A stretch of DNA of 64,000 bases. Source: Basidiobolus meristosporus CBS 931.73 (Eukaryota > Basidiobolomycota > Basidiobolomycetes > Basidiobolales > Basidiobolaceae). The translations under genes and the position numbers were made by a program. Under the pieces are notes generated by a model. That model was not told the origin of the DNA, ran no database searches, and saw nothing but the letters and a program-made list of their open reading frames with translations. Where the stretch lies: assembly GCA_002104905.1 (NCBI GenBank), contig MCFE01000053.1:124001-188000 (forward strand). The letters run 5' to 3'. Position 1 is the first letter of the stretch, and the number at the start of each line of letters is the position of its first letter. Shown here in pieces: positions 35,015-45,967 of the stretch.

Positions 35015-35619
35015 ATGTTGAAGATGTCAACCATTACTAGTAAGCTAGTTTTCGCTGCCCGTCGTAATGCCAGCTCATTATCAGCTAGGTATATGAGCAC
35101 CAAGCCGACCAGAGTCCACACAGAGAATGCGCCCGCAGCAATCGGACCGTACTGTAAGTTTCGTCTAGTGTTCAATTGCAAATGAACGTAGGTTACACCA
35201 AAGCCTCACCTCTTGCAAAACAACAGCTCAAGCGATGACCGCCAACGGTTTTATATTCGTGTCTGGACAACTTCCCGTCAATCCAAAGTCGGGTAGCATC
35301 GAATCGGATAACGTCAAGGACCAAACCGTAAGTAGACAACAGATCTTCCGCGTTTTTGCTTATGTTAAATCTAATGCTTTACCAGCGCCAATCACTCAAC
35401 AACGTTCGAGCGATATTGGAAGAAGCAGGTGCGGATTTTAGCCAAGTCCTGAAAACCACCGTCTTCCTGAAGAATATGGGTGATTTTGCCTCTATGAACG
35501 AAGTGTATGCGGAGCTCATGGGTGACGCACGCCCAGCCAGAGCCGCCGTGGAAGTTGCACGTCTACCAAAAGACGCGCTGGTTGAGATTGAATGTGTTGC
35601 AGTAGTCAGCAAACAATGA
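35015..35619 (+). CDS. MMF1: RidA/YjgF/UK114-family imine deaminase, mitochondrial
   Basis: Hydrolyses reactive enamine/imine intermediates of PLP enzymes, protecting amino-acid metabolism. Three exons: 35015-35153, 35227-35327 and 35386-35619 (157 residues). The N terminus ([21 protein letters not shown]) is basic and Ser-rich, fitting a mitochondrial presequence as in yeast Mmf1. The core has [20 protein letters not shown], and the catalytic Arg lies in [20 protein letters not shown]. Length and motifs are normal for the family. A second in-frame ATG at 35024 is also possible. Confidence 0.94.
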
Positions 35620-35852
35620 ATTCATATTTGTTGAATGGTCCACGAATTTCGGTTTCTTTAATCATCTCAGACAAGAGATATTTCCAACGAAGTTTGCATA
35701 GTACTATGGTTTATCTAATCAGAAATAAATCAAACGCTACTAGAATGTACACGCAAAAAATTCAACATTTAAATGTTGAAATCATTCGCATTTGGCGGTA
35801 CCTTTTATTTTGAACCAGTAACCTTGGGCTTGAGTTAGGCGCGAACGTCAAC

Positions 35853-36794
35853 ATGGTCTTGTATTTCACTAGTAAAGGTAGGGGTTTGGCGAAATCTTGA
35901 ACAATAATCGAGCCATAGAATAATTGACACTCTTTGTACCTAGTCGTCAATCCACCCGCCTTGATTTACATGGGCAAGGATAAATACGAAAGTGAGTCTT
36001 GAATTCGCTGATTCCCCTAAACGCACTGTGGTACTTACGCAAACCTACTCTTTCACTGGTAGATGAAAGCCTTATCAAATATGGTTGGGATCGGGACGTA
36101 TGGTAGGTTGTCGTCTTGTAAATGAAGATTCCGAAAAAAGCAGACCTCCCTTGCTTTTACTTCGACTTGTCTAATCTGTATGACTTATATTACGTTTTAT
36201 TGACCTTGTAGGGTACGTGAAACATGATTTGACTTGCAGACTGGTCGAAAACGCTCACTCTGTTTTGCTTAGTTCCACGTCGATAAGCTTTCCAGCGCTC
36301 ACGTATATCTACGTCTAAATCCTGGGGATAGCTGGGAGAACATTCCAGAGGACCTGCTTAACGATCTTGGACAGCTAGTCAAAGCCAACAGTATCGAGGG
36401 AAACAAGAAGAATGACCTTACTATTATCTATACTCCTTGGTCAAACTTAAAGAAGACCGGGGATATGGCCACCGGACAAGTCAGCTTCCACAACCAACGT
36501 TTGGTGAAACGGGTTTACATCGAGAAACGAGTCAACGAGATCGTCAATAGATTAGAAAAGACCAAACAAGAGAAATACCCTGATCTTCAAGGGGAGAGGG
36601 AGGATTATGAAAGAGAGAAGAGAAAGGCACTCCGCATTAAAGAAAACAAATTGAAGGAGGAGGAGAAGCGCAAATTGGAGGAGCAGAAGAAAATGGCTGA
36701 ATTGAAAACTTACAGCAACATTTTCAAAGAGGAAGAGATGAGAACTAATCAAGATTATGACAATCCCGAAGATTTTGAGGATGATTTCATGTAA
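35853..36794 (+). CDS. CCDC25-like NFACT-R domain protein, with a single-nucleotide exon
   Basis: Homologue of CCDC25 (NFACT-R/DUF814 domain), 211 residues; the fungal protein's role is unclear, while the family domain is linked to RNA or ribosome-associated functions. Exons: 35853-35877, 35944-35991, 36063-36102, 36212 (one G) and 36273-36794. Without the one-base exon the Trp codon in DVW|FHVDKL is one base short. The base at 36212 is flanked by a good acceptor (ccttgtag) and a good donor (gtacgtg), and restores TGG. Family marks are ALIYMGKDKYEN, LIKYGW, FHVDKLSSAHVYLR and IIYTPWSNLKKTGDM. The C-terminal half is a charged coiled coil ending DFEDDFM. Confidence 0.88.
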
Positions 36795-37207
36795 TGAATT
36801 CCGGAGATACGGTGTCTTTAGCGCCCTCACACTTTCCATTCATTCCTGAGTGTGTCGAGCTCTTTCAATTGATAATAAACAGCCTAATGTGCAATTCCAA
36901 CATCCATACCAACACCACCTTGTAAGACTTGGTTCAAGTGGCTATTTTGCTTAGTTAAATGTTCAAGTTGGTGGCTTCCGGATTATTTATGACGGTTTAA
37001 GCATGAATTTCGGAGACTTGCTTAAATCGAGCGGGAGGAAAAAAAATCGGTTACTGCCGGATTTCCGAATGTATTATTGGTTAAAAAGTTTGATTGACTA
37101 TTTTGCATTGAGATGGTCGAATAAAGTGAATCTTCCCACTTGCTAGTCTACTCCTTCTCTTCTGGCGTATAGACCGTGGTATTAAGGCGTCAGTATAATA
37201 CTTGAAA
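36795..37207. other. Promoter region of the ribosomal protein gene
   Basis: Lies between the CCDC25-like gene and RPL11. No recognisable motif beyond AT-rich tracts. Confidence 0.5.
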
Positions 37208-37916
37208 ATGGTTAGTATACAGTACAGTATTTTGATGTAATTCCTCATGTTGTTGCGAAGATGACATTCTTGCTGAGGTGCCAGCACGAGTGAAATCATT
37301 TTCGCAGCACTCCTGTGTATCCATTCTGTTGCGCTTATACATACATCCCACCACCTAAATCCATACTAACCTGCGAGTTGTATAGGCCGCTGAAGCTTCT
37401 CCCTCTACCAACCCCATGCGCGAATTGCGTATTGAAAAACTTGTTCTCAACATTTGCGTTGGTGAATCTGGTGATAGACTTACCCGTGCTGCTAAGGTGT
37501 TGGAACAATTGACTGGTCAAACCCCAGTGTACTCCAAGGCCCGTTATACTGTCCGTAGTTTCAGTATCCGTCGTAACGAAAAGATCGCTGTTCACTGCAC
37601 CGTCCGTGGACCCAAGGCTGAAGAGATCTTGGAGCGTGGTCTTAAGGTCAAGGAATACGAATTGAAGAAGTCCAACTTCTCTGCCACTGGTAACTTCGGT
37701 TTCGGTATCCAAGAACACATTGATTTGGGTATCAAGTACGATCCTTCCATTGGTATTTACGGTATGGACTTCTTCGTTGTCTTGGGCCGCCCTGGTTTCC
37801 GTGTTGCTCGCAGAAAGAGATGCCAATCCAAGGTTGGTTTCTCCCACCGTGTCACCAAGGAGGAGACCATGAAGTGGTTCAAGCAAAAGTATGATGGTAT
37901 CATCTTGAACAAATAA
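37208..37916 (+). CDS. RPL11: 60S ribosomal protein L11 (uL5)
   Basis: Large-subunit ribosomal protein uL5, which binds 5S rRNA and the P-site tRNA. Two exons: the first is only the start codon ATG (37208-37210), followed by a 175-base intron (gttagt...ttgtatag) and exon 37386-37916. The protein is [20 protein letters not shown]... with 177 residues, close to yeast Rpl11 (174). Conserved stretches include [35 protein letters not shown] and a C-terminal [13 protein letters not shown]. Codon use is strongly biased to C-ending and G-poor synonymous codons, as in highly expressed genes. The second Met (37416) is not the start because the joined N terminus is conserved. Confidence 0.96.
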
Positions 37917-38633
37917 ATTTGCTCTTCATGTTAATTTCCTTGTCTCGAGTCCAATGTGTTTGGCCTGAAGACTGATTGAATAAATTAATGCTTGAATACC
38001 TATAAACCATTCTATCTGCTGTTCCAAACACATGAACTCCAAGCCCAAGGGCAGTGGAGAGTTCACCGGAACTAGATGTGACAGGTGATTCATCATTTAG
38101 GCGCTTTTGGGTTGATTCGCAGAATGCGTGGGAAACCGTACTTTAGAGCTCCGACCTCGTGGTCGGCCATTAACGTTGCCTTCAATTCGCTGCATTGCTC
38201 CGTAGTGAGAATTTGGCGGGGTGTTAAGGTTAGGCTTGTGGATTTGAGAAGCTAATCACCGTGCTATTCAGCCAGATTATTTTAACTTGCATCGGGGATC
38301 GTCTCGATCTCAGTCAGGTGGGATTTTTTGGATGGACATGCTCTAGTTCACATGAAAATACGAACTGCTGTAATACAAATTGATCAGTGAATCTCCTGAA
38401 GAAACGTCATTGTCCGGTGCTTATAGTGCACCTGTGATCATGAGACCTCGGAAGAGACTATAATACGCTTGCCTTCAAATATTATGGCATCCTCTGTGAT
38501 TCAAATTACTAAGGGAATATTGATTGCCATGGTTTATTATTATGTTGGTTCTAAAAACTACATAAAAGGGAGGGATTAGCTTGTCTTCATTTGACGCAAC
38601 CGCATCAACCCCCTCGTACTTTCCGTCATCAGA
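37917..38633. other. Intergenic region, 0.7 kb
   Basis: 3' flank of RPL11 and promoter of the acyl-CoA dehydrogenase gene. No other feature recognised. Confidence 0.5.
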
Positions 38634-40020
38634 ATGTCTTCCCTTTCAGTTTTCAGTAAGCGTATCATTCCTGCCTTGAGATCTGCCAGGGTCTTGGCTT
38701 CCGTTCAGCCTGCAAGGTTTGTCTACATCCGGCCCACTTGGCGGATTCAATGTGCTAATCAGTCTACTTAGATATTTCTCTCAAACCCATGGCGCCTCCA
38801 ACCAATTCGCTTCTTTGAACTCTTTGACTGAGGAGGAAGGAATGTTCCGTGACGCTGGTAAGGACACTCACGCTGAATTCCTACGGAGGTAGTGGTTGAT
38901 CCAATATTGTGTTTCGCTAGTCGCCCGATTCGCCGCTGAGCAGGTGCAGCCTAAGGTGTCCGAGATGGACGAAAAAGAAACCATGGACAAGAGTGTCATC
39001 CAGGGCCTATTCGAGCAAGGCCTCATGGGCGTGGAAACCAGTTCTGATCATGGTGGTGCCAACGCCTCTTTCCTCTCCGCTATTATTGTCGTTGAAGAGC
39101 TTGCTAAGGTTGATCCATCAGTTTCGGTGCTCTGTGATGTTCAGAATACCCTGGTCAACACATTGATCAGAAAATACGCCTCCAAGGAGCTCCAGGACAA
39201 GTACCTACCTCAGTTGGCCTCCAACAAGATCGGATGCTTCTGCTTGTCTGAAGTTGGTTCCGGTAGTGACGCTTTTGCTCTTGCCACCAAAGCCGAGGAC
39301 AAGGGTGATCATTATTTGATCAACGGCAGCAAAATGTGGATCACCAATTCTGGTGAGGCAGAGATCTTTTTGATCTTCGCTAATGCCGACCCTTCCAAGG
39401 GTTACAAGGGAATCACCTGCTTCCTTGCTGAGAAAGACATGGGTGTTCAAATCGCTAAGAAGGAAAGCAAGCTTGGTATCCGTGCTTCATCCACCTGCTC
39501 CTTGAGCTTCGATGACCTCAAGGTACCCAAGGAGAACATCGTTGGTGAGTTCGGAAAGGGCTACAAATATGCCATTGAGATCCTCAACGAAGGCAGAGTA
39601 GGAATTGCTGCGCAAATGATTGGTTTGGCTCAGGGTGTTCTTGACCACACTATGCCCTACCTGTTCCAACGTAAACAATTCAACCAGCCCATCGGCAGCT
39701 TCCAAGGCATGCAATTCCAATACGCTCAGGTTGCTACCGAAATCGAGGCTGCCAGACTCTTGACCTACAATGCTGCCAGATTGAAGGAGCAAGGCCAGAA
39801 CTTCGTCAAGGAGGCTGCTATGGCTAAGTTGTATTCATCCCAAGTCGCCGAGAAAACCGCCTCGAAATGCGTAGAATGGATGGGCGGTGTTGGGTTCACT
39901 CGTGAATTCCCAGTCGAGAAATACCTTCGTGATAGCAAGATCGGTGCCATTTACGAAGGAACCAGCAATATCCAACTACAAACTATCGCCAAGTTGATGG
40001 CCAACAAGTACACTTCTTAA
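38634..40020 (+). CDS. ACADSB: Short/branched-chain acyl-CoA dehydrogenase, mitochondrial
   Basis: Flavoenzyme catalysing alpha,beta-dehydrogenation of short or branched acyl-CoA in mitochondrial beta-oxidation and isoleucine/valine breakdown. Exons 38634-38716, 38772-38857 and 38921-40020 (422 residues), phases consistent. The N terminus ([20 protein letters not shown]) is a mitochondrial presequence. Family signatures are [13 protein letters not shown] (FAD/substrate loop), [28 protein letters not shown] and the C-terminal catalytic region [14 protein letters not shown] containing the Glu base. Length agrees with the ACADSB family. Specificity between ACADSB and ACADS is by overall resemblance. 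Confidence 0.94.
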
Positions 40021-40299
40021 ACCCAATCGTCTCTGCATTTCATCACATTCTTAAGCCTCACCTTCGTATTATACAATAAATCCACCATTTGCATGAATTT
40101 CGATGATGTTCGCACCAGACCGTTTGCTCGTAAATAGAGATTTATTGCGTTAGTGAGATGACAACAATCGGATGCTTCTGAAAAATGTTGGGTGATGATG
40201 GTATTGTTAGTGGGAACAGTCAGATGTGTCGGGACAAGACTTCGAAAACATGGCATGTACACGGATTTTACTTCGCAAAGAAGATGGGGCTCATGTCAT

Positions 40300-40755
40300 T
40301 TATTCTTTCTTGGCTTGGCTCTCTTCCAATTCCTGCTTGCGCTTCAACTTCTGCATGTTTCTGAAACGGCGCATGTAGCTGAGAGACAGTTTGGGTGAGT
40401 TGCGAGGTTGTGATTTGGGGGGTAGGTCGAGTTCGTAACTTACTCATCGTATTGACATTTCTCGTAGCCGTGGCGCTCATCTTCACACTTCCAAGGAAGA
40501 TACCAGGAGGCTTCGCGACATTTGTTTAGGGGGATAAGAAGATGTGCGCAGCTATCACGGAAGGCTAGTGGGATTCTGGCATCAGCCATTTCCTTTTGGG
40601 TTGCGACCATTGGCGGCGGTGGCTCCAAGGTAAAGTCTGAGTTCAGCAAGCAACATTAGTATACTTGACGTGAAGAGGAGGATTTAAAGCAATGCATAAT
40701 CGGGCGTGAGTGTCCTTTAAATTTCAAGAGACTAACCTTCGGTTTCGGTGGTCAT
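40300..40755 (-). CDS. NDUFB7: NADH:ubiquinone oxidoreductase subunit NDUFB7 (B18)
   Basis: Accessory subunit of respiratory complex I, on the intermembrane-space side. Exons 40755-40737, 40636-40444 and 40378-40300 (96 residues). It carries the twin CX9C pattern, CAHLLIPLNKC and CEDERHGYEKC, imported and oxidised by the Mia40 pathway. The C terminus is a basic helix (YMRRFRNMQKLKRKQELEE). Family start PPPPMVATQKEMADARIPLAF is visible in exon 2. All phases match. Presence of this gene shows that the organism has complex I. Confidence 0.95.
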
Positions 40756-41239
40756 ATGTGGGATTTAATTCAGAAGCGACAAAGGGCAGAACACTTTGAG
40801 CTAATTAGAAAGTTTTGGATCTGGGACACTGCGATATTCAACATAGAATTGTTGGGGTTATTGGGGAGTAGAGGCCCCTTCTTTTTTTCTCAACATTGAT
40901 TTCCACTGGAGGTGCGGGGTAGGGGAGTAGGTCCAAGTCACTACAGGAAGGTTGAGGAGCCCCAGTATTTCACCGGATCAGCATTGATTTCATTCCTATC
41001 TTAATCAGGAACTTAACCTCAACTCAGATGCCATTGACAACCAATTATGCACAAAGGTACACACGCTCTAGGTGATCCAATAAGATAATAAGTCAAACTG
41101 GCTAATATGGAACATGTAGGAGAATGTATAGGGATGCAGATCGATTACCTTCAAGTGACTTCTATTTAAGTGCCTTGATATCCCTGATTTGACCACTTAT
41201 AATCTGGGCGAGTGTTCAGGAAAAGAAGCCTCTGTCACC
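40756..41239. other. Divergent intergenic region
   Basis: Shared promoter space of NDUFB7 and the mannosidase gene. No motif recognised. Confidence 0.5.
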
Positions 41240-43506
41240 ATGTCCGGTGTATTACCCCTTCACAAAGATGAGAATGCTGACACACACACGAAACGGCGGT
41301 GTGCTCCACCGAAGTTGAATCGCCGTTGCTTACAGTTTGGACTCATTAGCGTCGGGACTTTGGTGCTATATCTGGGATTTCGTGCGCTATCCTCTTCAGT
41401 GTATATGGCAAACGTCAACCAATCCCTACTTGTGTCTCAAAAGATTGCATCAGACTGCCCAGGCATCTTTGCCTCTAAGAGTCCCGAGGTTCCAAGATAC
41501 ACAACCTCTGGCGGCACCTGCACTGCCTATGAGGATCAAGAGCATTACGCTTTATCGGAGAAACGTCGCAACCAGGTCAAGGAAGGGTTTCTTCATGCCT
41601 GGAACAGTTACGTGGAAAATGCGCTAGGGTGGGATGAAATAGCTCCTATAACCGGCAGGCCCAACAATAGGTACCTCGTTGATACGGTTCTTTGGTTGAT
41701 CACAAGCTAATGTGTTGATGTCATTTTGCCACAGGTTCAATGGGTATTAACATCGGTCACCAGCAACGCACTATGGAATGCTCTGATTAATCGTTCTATA
41801 TTTTAGCTGGGGTGCTACTCTATTCGACTCGTTAGACACTCTGTTGATTATGGATTTAAAAGTCGAGTTTAATGAAGCCAAGGAGTACGTAAGAGGAGTG
41901 AACTTCAATGAGAGTGTAAGTAAGTCATGTCGACTGATCAGGATGGAGAACTGCTAATCTGTTATGCAGAATAACGTAAACTTCTTTGAGACAACTATCC
42001 GGTACTTGGGGGGATTAATGAGTGCTTACGAATTATCGAATGAGCCGATACTGCTGACCAAAGCCCAAGAGTTAGGAACTCAGCTTCTAAAAGCTTTCCA
42101 ATCGCGTTCTGGATACCCGTACAATTTTGTAGACTTCGTAACGTAAGTGTGGTGTAGAACTCTGATACAGTGAGAAGCTAAGCATTTCTTTGTCCAGTGG
42201 GAGGGCCAATAATGCCGGTTGGACGGGAGGCAATAGTATCCTGGCAGAAATTGGCTCATTTCAACTCGAATTCAGACGATTAAGTGACTTGACAAAAGAC
42301 TCGAAATACCACGAAAAGGTTCATCTTTTGCTATATCTCCACCCAACTTTGGCTTACCTTCTCGTCAGGGCCAGAAAGTGATAGATATGCTGGACCGTAT
42401 TAAAACCCCGTATCCCGGCCTATTTCCGATCTACTTGAACCCCGATACGGGCAAAGCTGAGAGAAGTCAGTAATTGTGCGCTATTGCCTGACAAGTCCGC
42501 CTTCTAACCCACCATGCTAGGCTCCATTTCTTTCGGTGCACTGGGCGACAGTTTCTACGAGGTAATTGATCCTGATACATTCCTGTCAGTACAACTCACT
42601 CATACGCCTTGCGCCAGTACCTATTAAAGCAGTATCTAATGACTGGAAGTAAGATTGACCAATACCGCCGCATGTGTATGTTGATTCTCGGTGAACATAG
42701 TCACCTCTCTATAGTTGCTAACCCCCATCCGCGATACCAGACGAAGCCTCAATTGATAGCATGAAAAAGTACATGATTGCTGAATCCCACGGCCAAACCT
42801 ACTTATCTGCATTAGACTCTGACCTAAAAATCGTGCAATCTTTGGAGCATTTGGTATGGCAACTTTCTGTAGTATAGCGGTGATTGCGTATGCTGAAGAT
42901 TCGTTGGATAGACCTGCTTTGCCCCTGGCCTTCTCGCCTTAGGCTCAAAAACATTGGGTCGACCGGATGATATGGAATTAGCTAAAAAACTCGTTCAAAC
43001 ATGTTACAACACCTATGCTACGACTAAAACAGGGCTTGGACCAGAAAACGTAGCCTGGTACACAGAATCAGATTCACTTGATAATTTATCGCCAGAAAAT
43101 GCTAGAGATGTCTTGGATCATGGGTTTTACCCACGCACTCCCTACTACATCTTACGACCAGGTAACACTATTCTTACCACAACCAACCCACCAAACTTAC
43201 ATGACCTTGCACCCTTTAGAAACGGTCGAAAGTATATTCTACCTTTACCGATTGACCGGCGACCGAAAATATCAAGAATGGGGTTGGAACATCTTTAGTG
43301 CCCTTGAGAAATTCTCGCGCGCAAAGTTTGGCTATTCCGGGCTTGACAACGTGCAGGACCCGAACTCCCTGGACAACAAGATGGAGAGTTTCTTCATGGC
43401 TGAAACCATGAAATACTTGTACCTATTGTTTTCCTCCCCAGATCTGATCAACCTGGAAGAGTATGTGTTTACAACGGAAGCGCATCCTCTAAAGATTAGA
43501 CAATAA
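41240..43506 (+). CDS. Class I alpha-1,2-mannosidase (GH47), type II membrane protein
   Basis: Trims mannose from N-glycans in the ER or Golgi. Ten exons: 41240-41670, 41807-41915, 41970-42142, 42198-42318, 42369-42465, 42521-42561, 42618-42675, 42741-42853, 42912-43161 and 43220-43506 (559 residues), all in phase. A short basic cytosolic tail precedes a membrane anchor at about residues 34-56 ([17 protein letters not shown]), then a lumenal stem. GH47 marks are [58 protein letters not shown], and the Ca2+-site motif VFTTEAHPL at the C terminus. The ER and Golgi subtypes cannot be separated with certainty. Confidence 0.94.
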
Positions 43507-43588
43507 TATAGAAATATCCACCAGTTTCCTGCACTGTGATGGCTAAATATGAGCTTTTATTCTCGTCAACTATCATAAATATCATTGA

Positions 43589-44005
43589 TCAGGCCTTCAA
43601 TACCACGTTAGTGGCATTTTCGTACTCTTCGAAGAACTGGTCGCTCAGCTGATCGAACCTATCTTCCTGCTTGTCGACATAATCCTCTTGCTTCTCATCG
43701 TCATCCTCCTTCAACAGCGCCTTTCTTGACGCTTCCCATTGATGACGCAGCTGCTTCTCCATGTCCCGTAGGTTCTTCAGATGATAAAGTACCTCGGAAT
43801 GTGCCCTGTACCCCTCAGCAATTCCTTTTGCATTCACCTTCTTCTCTATTTCTTGGAACTCCTTGATGGACTTTGTGTAAAATTCAATCCGATCACTTGT
43901 GACTTTTTCATAATTAGACAAGGATTTGGATTGATTAGTGCTAGCCAGTGCCAGTCCCGCGAGCAAAGACCAAATCAAGCTGAGAAATAACCTATGGGCC
44001 TTCAT
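43589..44005 (-). CDS. Small secreted coiled-coil protein of unknown function
   Basis: 138 residues, intronless. The start at 44005 gives a typical signal peptide (MKAHRLFLSLIWSLLAGLALA). The mature part is highly charged and helical, with long heptad-like Lys/Glu stretches (IKEFQEIEKKVNAKG, LKNLRDMEKQLRHQWEASRK), and a very acidic region (LKEDDDEKQEDYVDKQEDR). There are no cysteines, anchor or known domain. It is convergent with the mannosidase gene with only 82 bases between stop codons. I do not recognise a family; being secreted and charged it could be a wall or spore component, but that is a guess. Confidence 0.7.
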   Translation of the reverse strand: MKAHRLFLSLIWSLLAGLALASTNQSKSLSNYEKVTSDRIEFYTKSIKEFQEIEKKVNAKGIAEGYRAHSEVLYHLKNLRDMEKQLRHQWEASRKALLKEDDDEKQEDYVDKQEDRFDQLSDQFFEEYENATNVVLKA

Positions 44006-44320
44006 GAGTGTCAAGAGGATTGTGAATTCTTTACCACGGTTTACCAGAGCTTTATAGAACTAGGTGTTTCAATGGTAGAACAAACGGTTTCATCACCTCG
44101 GTAACAAATGCCCACAACGAGATCCGGAAGTTTCGAACAAGCAGTCATGTAAACACACAAACATCAATGAAAGCTATTCGCTAGCAGCAAGTATTTATTA
44201 TATACCAATTCAGAAATGGGAATAATATCGACGAAATACAAGTGTGAAATGATTTAAACATAATACATTTTCAGGTGTTTTGGCTAATAAACTCTATATA
44301 TAGGATTAAAGATTGATGAA
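44006..44320. other. Intergenic region
   Basis: Promoter of the small secreted protein gene and 3' flank of the nucleolin-like gene. Nothing else seen. Confidence 0.5.
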
Positions 44321-45427
44321 TTAATCGAAGGTGATCTTGGTACCGCTGAATTCTCCGACACCACCACGGTTGGAGGAGAATCCACCACGGGAGCCACCGC
44401 GACCGCCACGAGCACCACCACGGCCTCCGCCACGGCCACCGCGACCACCAAAGCTCTGTCTGCGGTCACCGCCGAAGCTTTGTCTACGGTCACCACCGTC
44501 GTTGCTACGGGCAGCGGCGAAGTCAAGTCTGATGTTACGACCATCAAGATCGCTACCGTTCCATTGCATAGCGGCCTTGGCAGCGTCAATGGAGGCGAAT
44601 TGAATGTAACCGAAACCCTTGGGTCTGCCGGTATCTCTGTCAGTAGGAAGTCTGATGGAGAGAACCTCACCGCATTCAGCGAAGGCAGCTCTGATAGAGT
44701 CTTCGCTGGAGTTGAAGGAAAGGTTGCCAATGAAGAGAGTGTCACTGGGCTCGTTGTTCTGGCTCTCGAAAGTTCTTTCGGGCTTCTTGGCGGCGGGCTT
44801 ACCCTCGGAGAAGTCAACGCGGATACCACGTCCGTCAATCTCCTTGCCGGAGATCTCCAAAGCGTTCTTGGCACCCTCATGGGTGGCGAATTCGACATAA
44901 CCGAAACCCTTGGACTTGCCAGTGGCTCTGTCGGTGATGACACGAACGTCAACGATTTCACCGCACTCCTTCATCTCATCACGAAGCCAGTCATTATCAA
45001 CGCTCCAAGACAAACCACCAACGAAAACGGTAGTGGGGCCTTCCTCGACCTTTTGCTTCTTGGCCTCGGACTCTTCGGATTCCTCAGACTCGTCAGCGGA
45101 TCTCTTGTTGCTGGACTCCTCAGCTTCAGCAACCTCCTCAGCAGGAGTGGCCTCGGCCTCGGCTTCAGATTCAGAGGACTCCTCCTTCTCTTCGACGGGG
45201 GCAGCGACCTCTTCTTCCTTGGCCTCCTCCTCGGCTTCAGAATCGGAATCAGCCTTCTTGGACTTCTTCTCCTTCTTTTCCTTCTTCTCCTTCTTTTCTT
45301 TCTTCTCCTTCTTCTCCTTCTTGTCCTTAGGAGTCTTCACCTTCAACTTGTCCTCAGACTTCTCCTTCTTGGGGGTCTTTTCGACCTTGGAGGCCTTGGG
45401 GGATTTTTCGGTAACTTTGGAACCCAT
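44321..45427 (-). CDS. Nucleolin-like protein (Nsr1/Gar2 type), two RRMs and RGG tail
   Basis: Nucleolar protein for pre-rRNA processing and ribosome assembly; intronless, 368 residues. The N terminus has a long Lys/Glu repeat (KKEKKEKKEKKEKKEKK) followed by acidic Ser/Glu tracts with casein-kinase-2-type sites (SESEAEAEA, ESEESEESE). RRM1 lies at about residues 133-208 (TVFVGGLSW as RNP2, KGFGYVEF as RNP1) and RRM2 at about 231-306 (TLFIGNLSF, KGFGYIQF). A GAR/RGG tail (GGRGGRGGGRGGARGG) follows. This architecture is exactly that of yeast Nsr1 and fission yeast Gar2. The biased codon use fits high expression, as for RPL11. Confidence 0.95.
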   Translation of the reverse strand: MGSKVTEKSPKASKVEKTPKKEKSEDKLKVKTPKDKKEKKEKKEKKEKKEKKEKKSKKADSDSEAEEEAKEEEVAAPVEEKEESSESEAEAEATPAEEVAEAEESSNKRSADESEESEESEAKKQKVEEGPTTVFVGGLSWSVDNDWLRDEMKECGEIVDVRVITDRATGKSKGFGYVEFATHEGAKNALEISGKEIDGRGIRVDFSEGKPAAKKPERTFESQNNEPSDTLFIGNLSFNSSEDSIRAAFAECGEVLSIRLPTDRDTGRPKGFGYIQFASIDAAKAAMQWNGSDLDGRNIRLDFAAARSNDGGDRRQSFGGDRRQSFGGRGGRGGGRGGARGGRGGSRGGFSSNRGGVGEFSGTKITFD

Positions 45428-45967
45428 AGTGATAGATGACGAGGATCTAGAAGAGAAGAGTGAATATACCCAACGCGAAAGTACCTTCTTATTTAATTCA
45501 AAAAAAAAACCTTTTCGTCAGAATTTTTTTTTCAGACTCACTTGACCTTGGAAGCGCACACCTCGATAGTAACTAATAAGGGTCGTGCTATTCGGGCCAC
45601 TCGCGTTGGTCAAAAAAAAAAATACGATTTTTTTTCCTTTGATTTAGGTGGTCCCATTTAAATGCCATTGATCAGCCTTCTAGTGACTCGTCTGTCCAAC
45701 CCAGTCACGCTGGATTTGGCCTGCTCCAGCTCGAAAAATCGAAGGCTCCAGCCCTCGATGATTGGCCACTTGGGGTCCATCAATAGGATGGGTCGTTGGT
45801 AGGTGCATTCCGGCACCTCGCCAGCAATCACTGTCACTATCACCGTCACAGCGATTTCGTTCAATGTTTAATAGTAATCATGGAAGCGGTTAAATCATCG
45901 CAAAGGCGCTTTAATATCTGATTAGACATATGTAACAATGATGGAATGAATATGGTTCCGCTCCAAC
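45428..45967. other. Promoter region of the nucleolin-like gene
   Basis: Poly(A)/poly(T) tracts lie at 45497-45535 and 45612-45640, as in promoters of highly expressed ribosome-biogenesis genes. A 68-codon minus-strand frame (45658-45864) has no recognisable domain and is left unannotated. Confidence 0.5.

Noticed and set aside
34699-35040. 113-codon plus-strand frame
   Set aside because: Overlaps the start of the well-supported RidA gene in another frame and has no domain.
37211-37385. Possible C/D-box snoRNA in the RPL11 intron
   Set aside because: Only imperfect box-like words (tgatgta, ctga) and no terminal stem; not supportable.
45658-45864. 68-codon minus-strand frame
   Set aside because: Too short, no recognisable motif; could not be told from chance.
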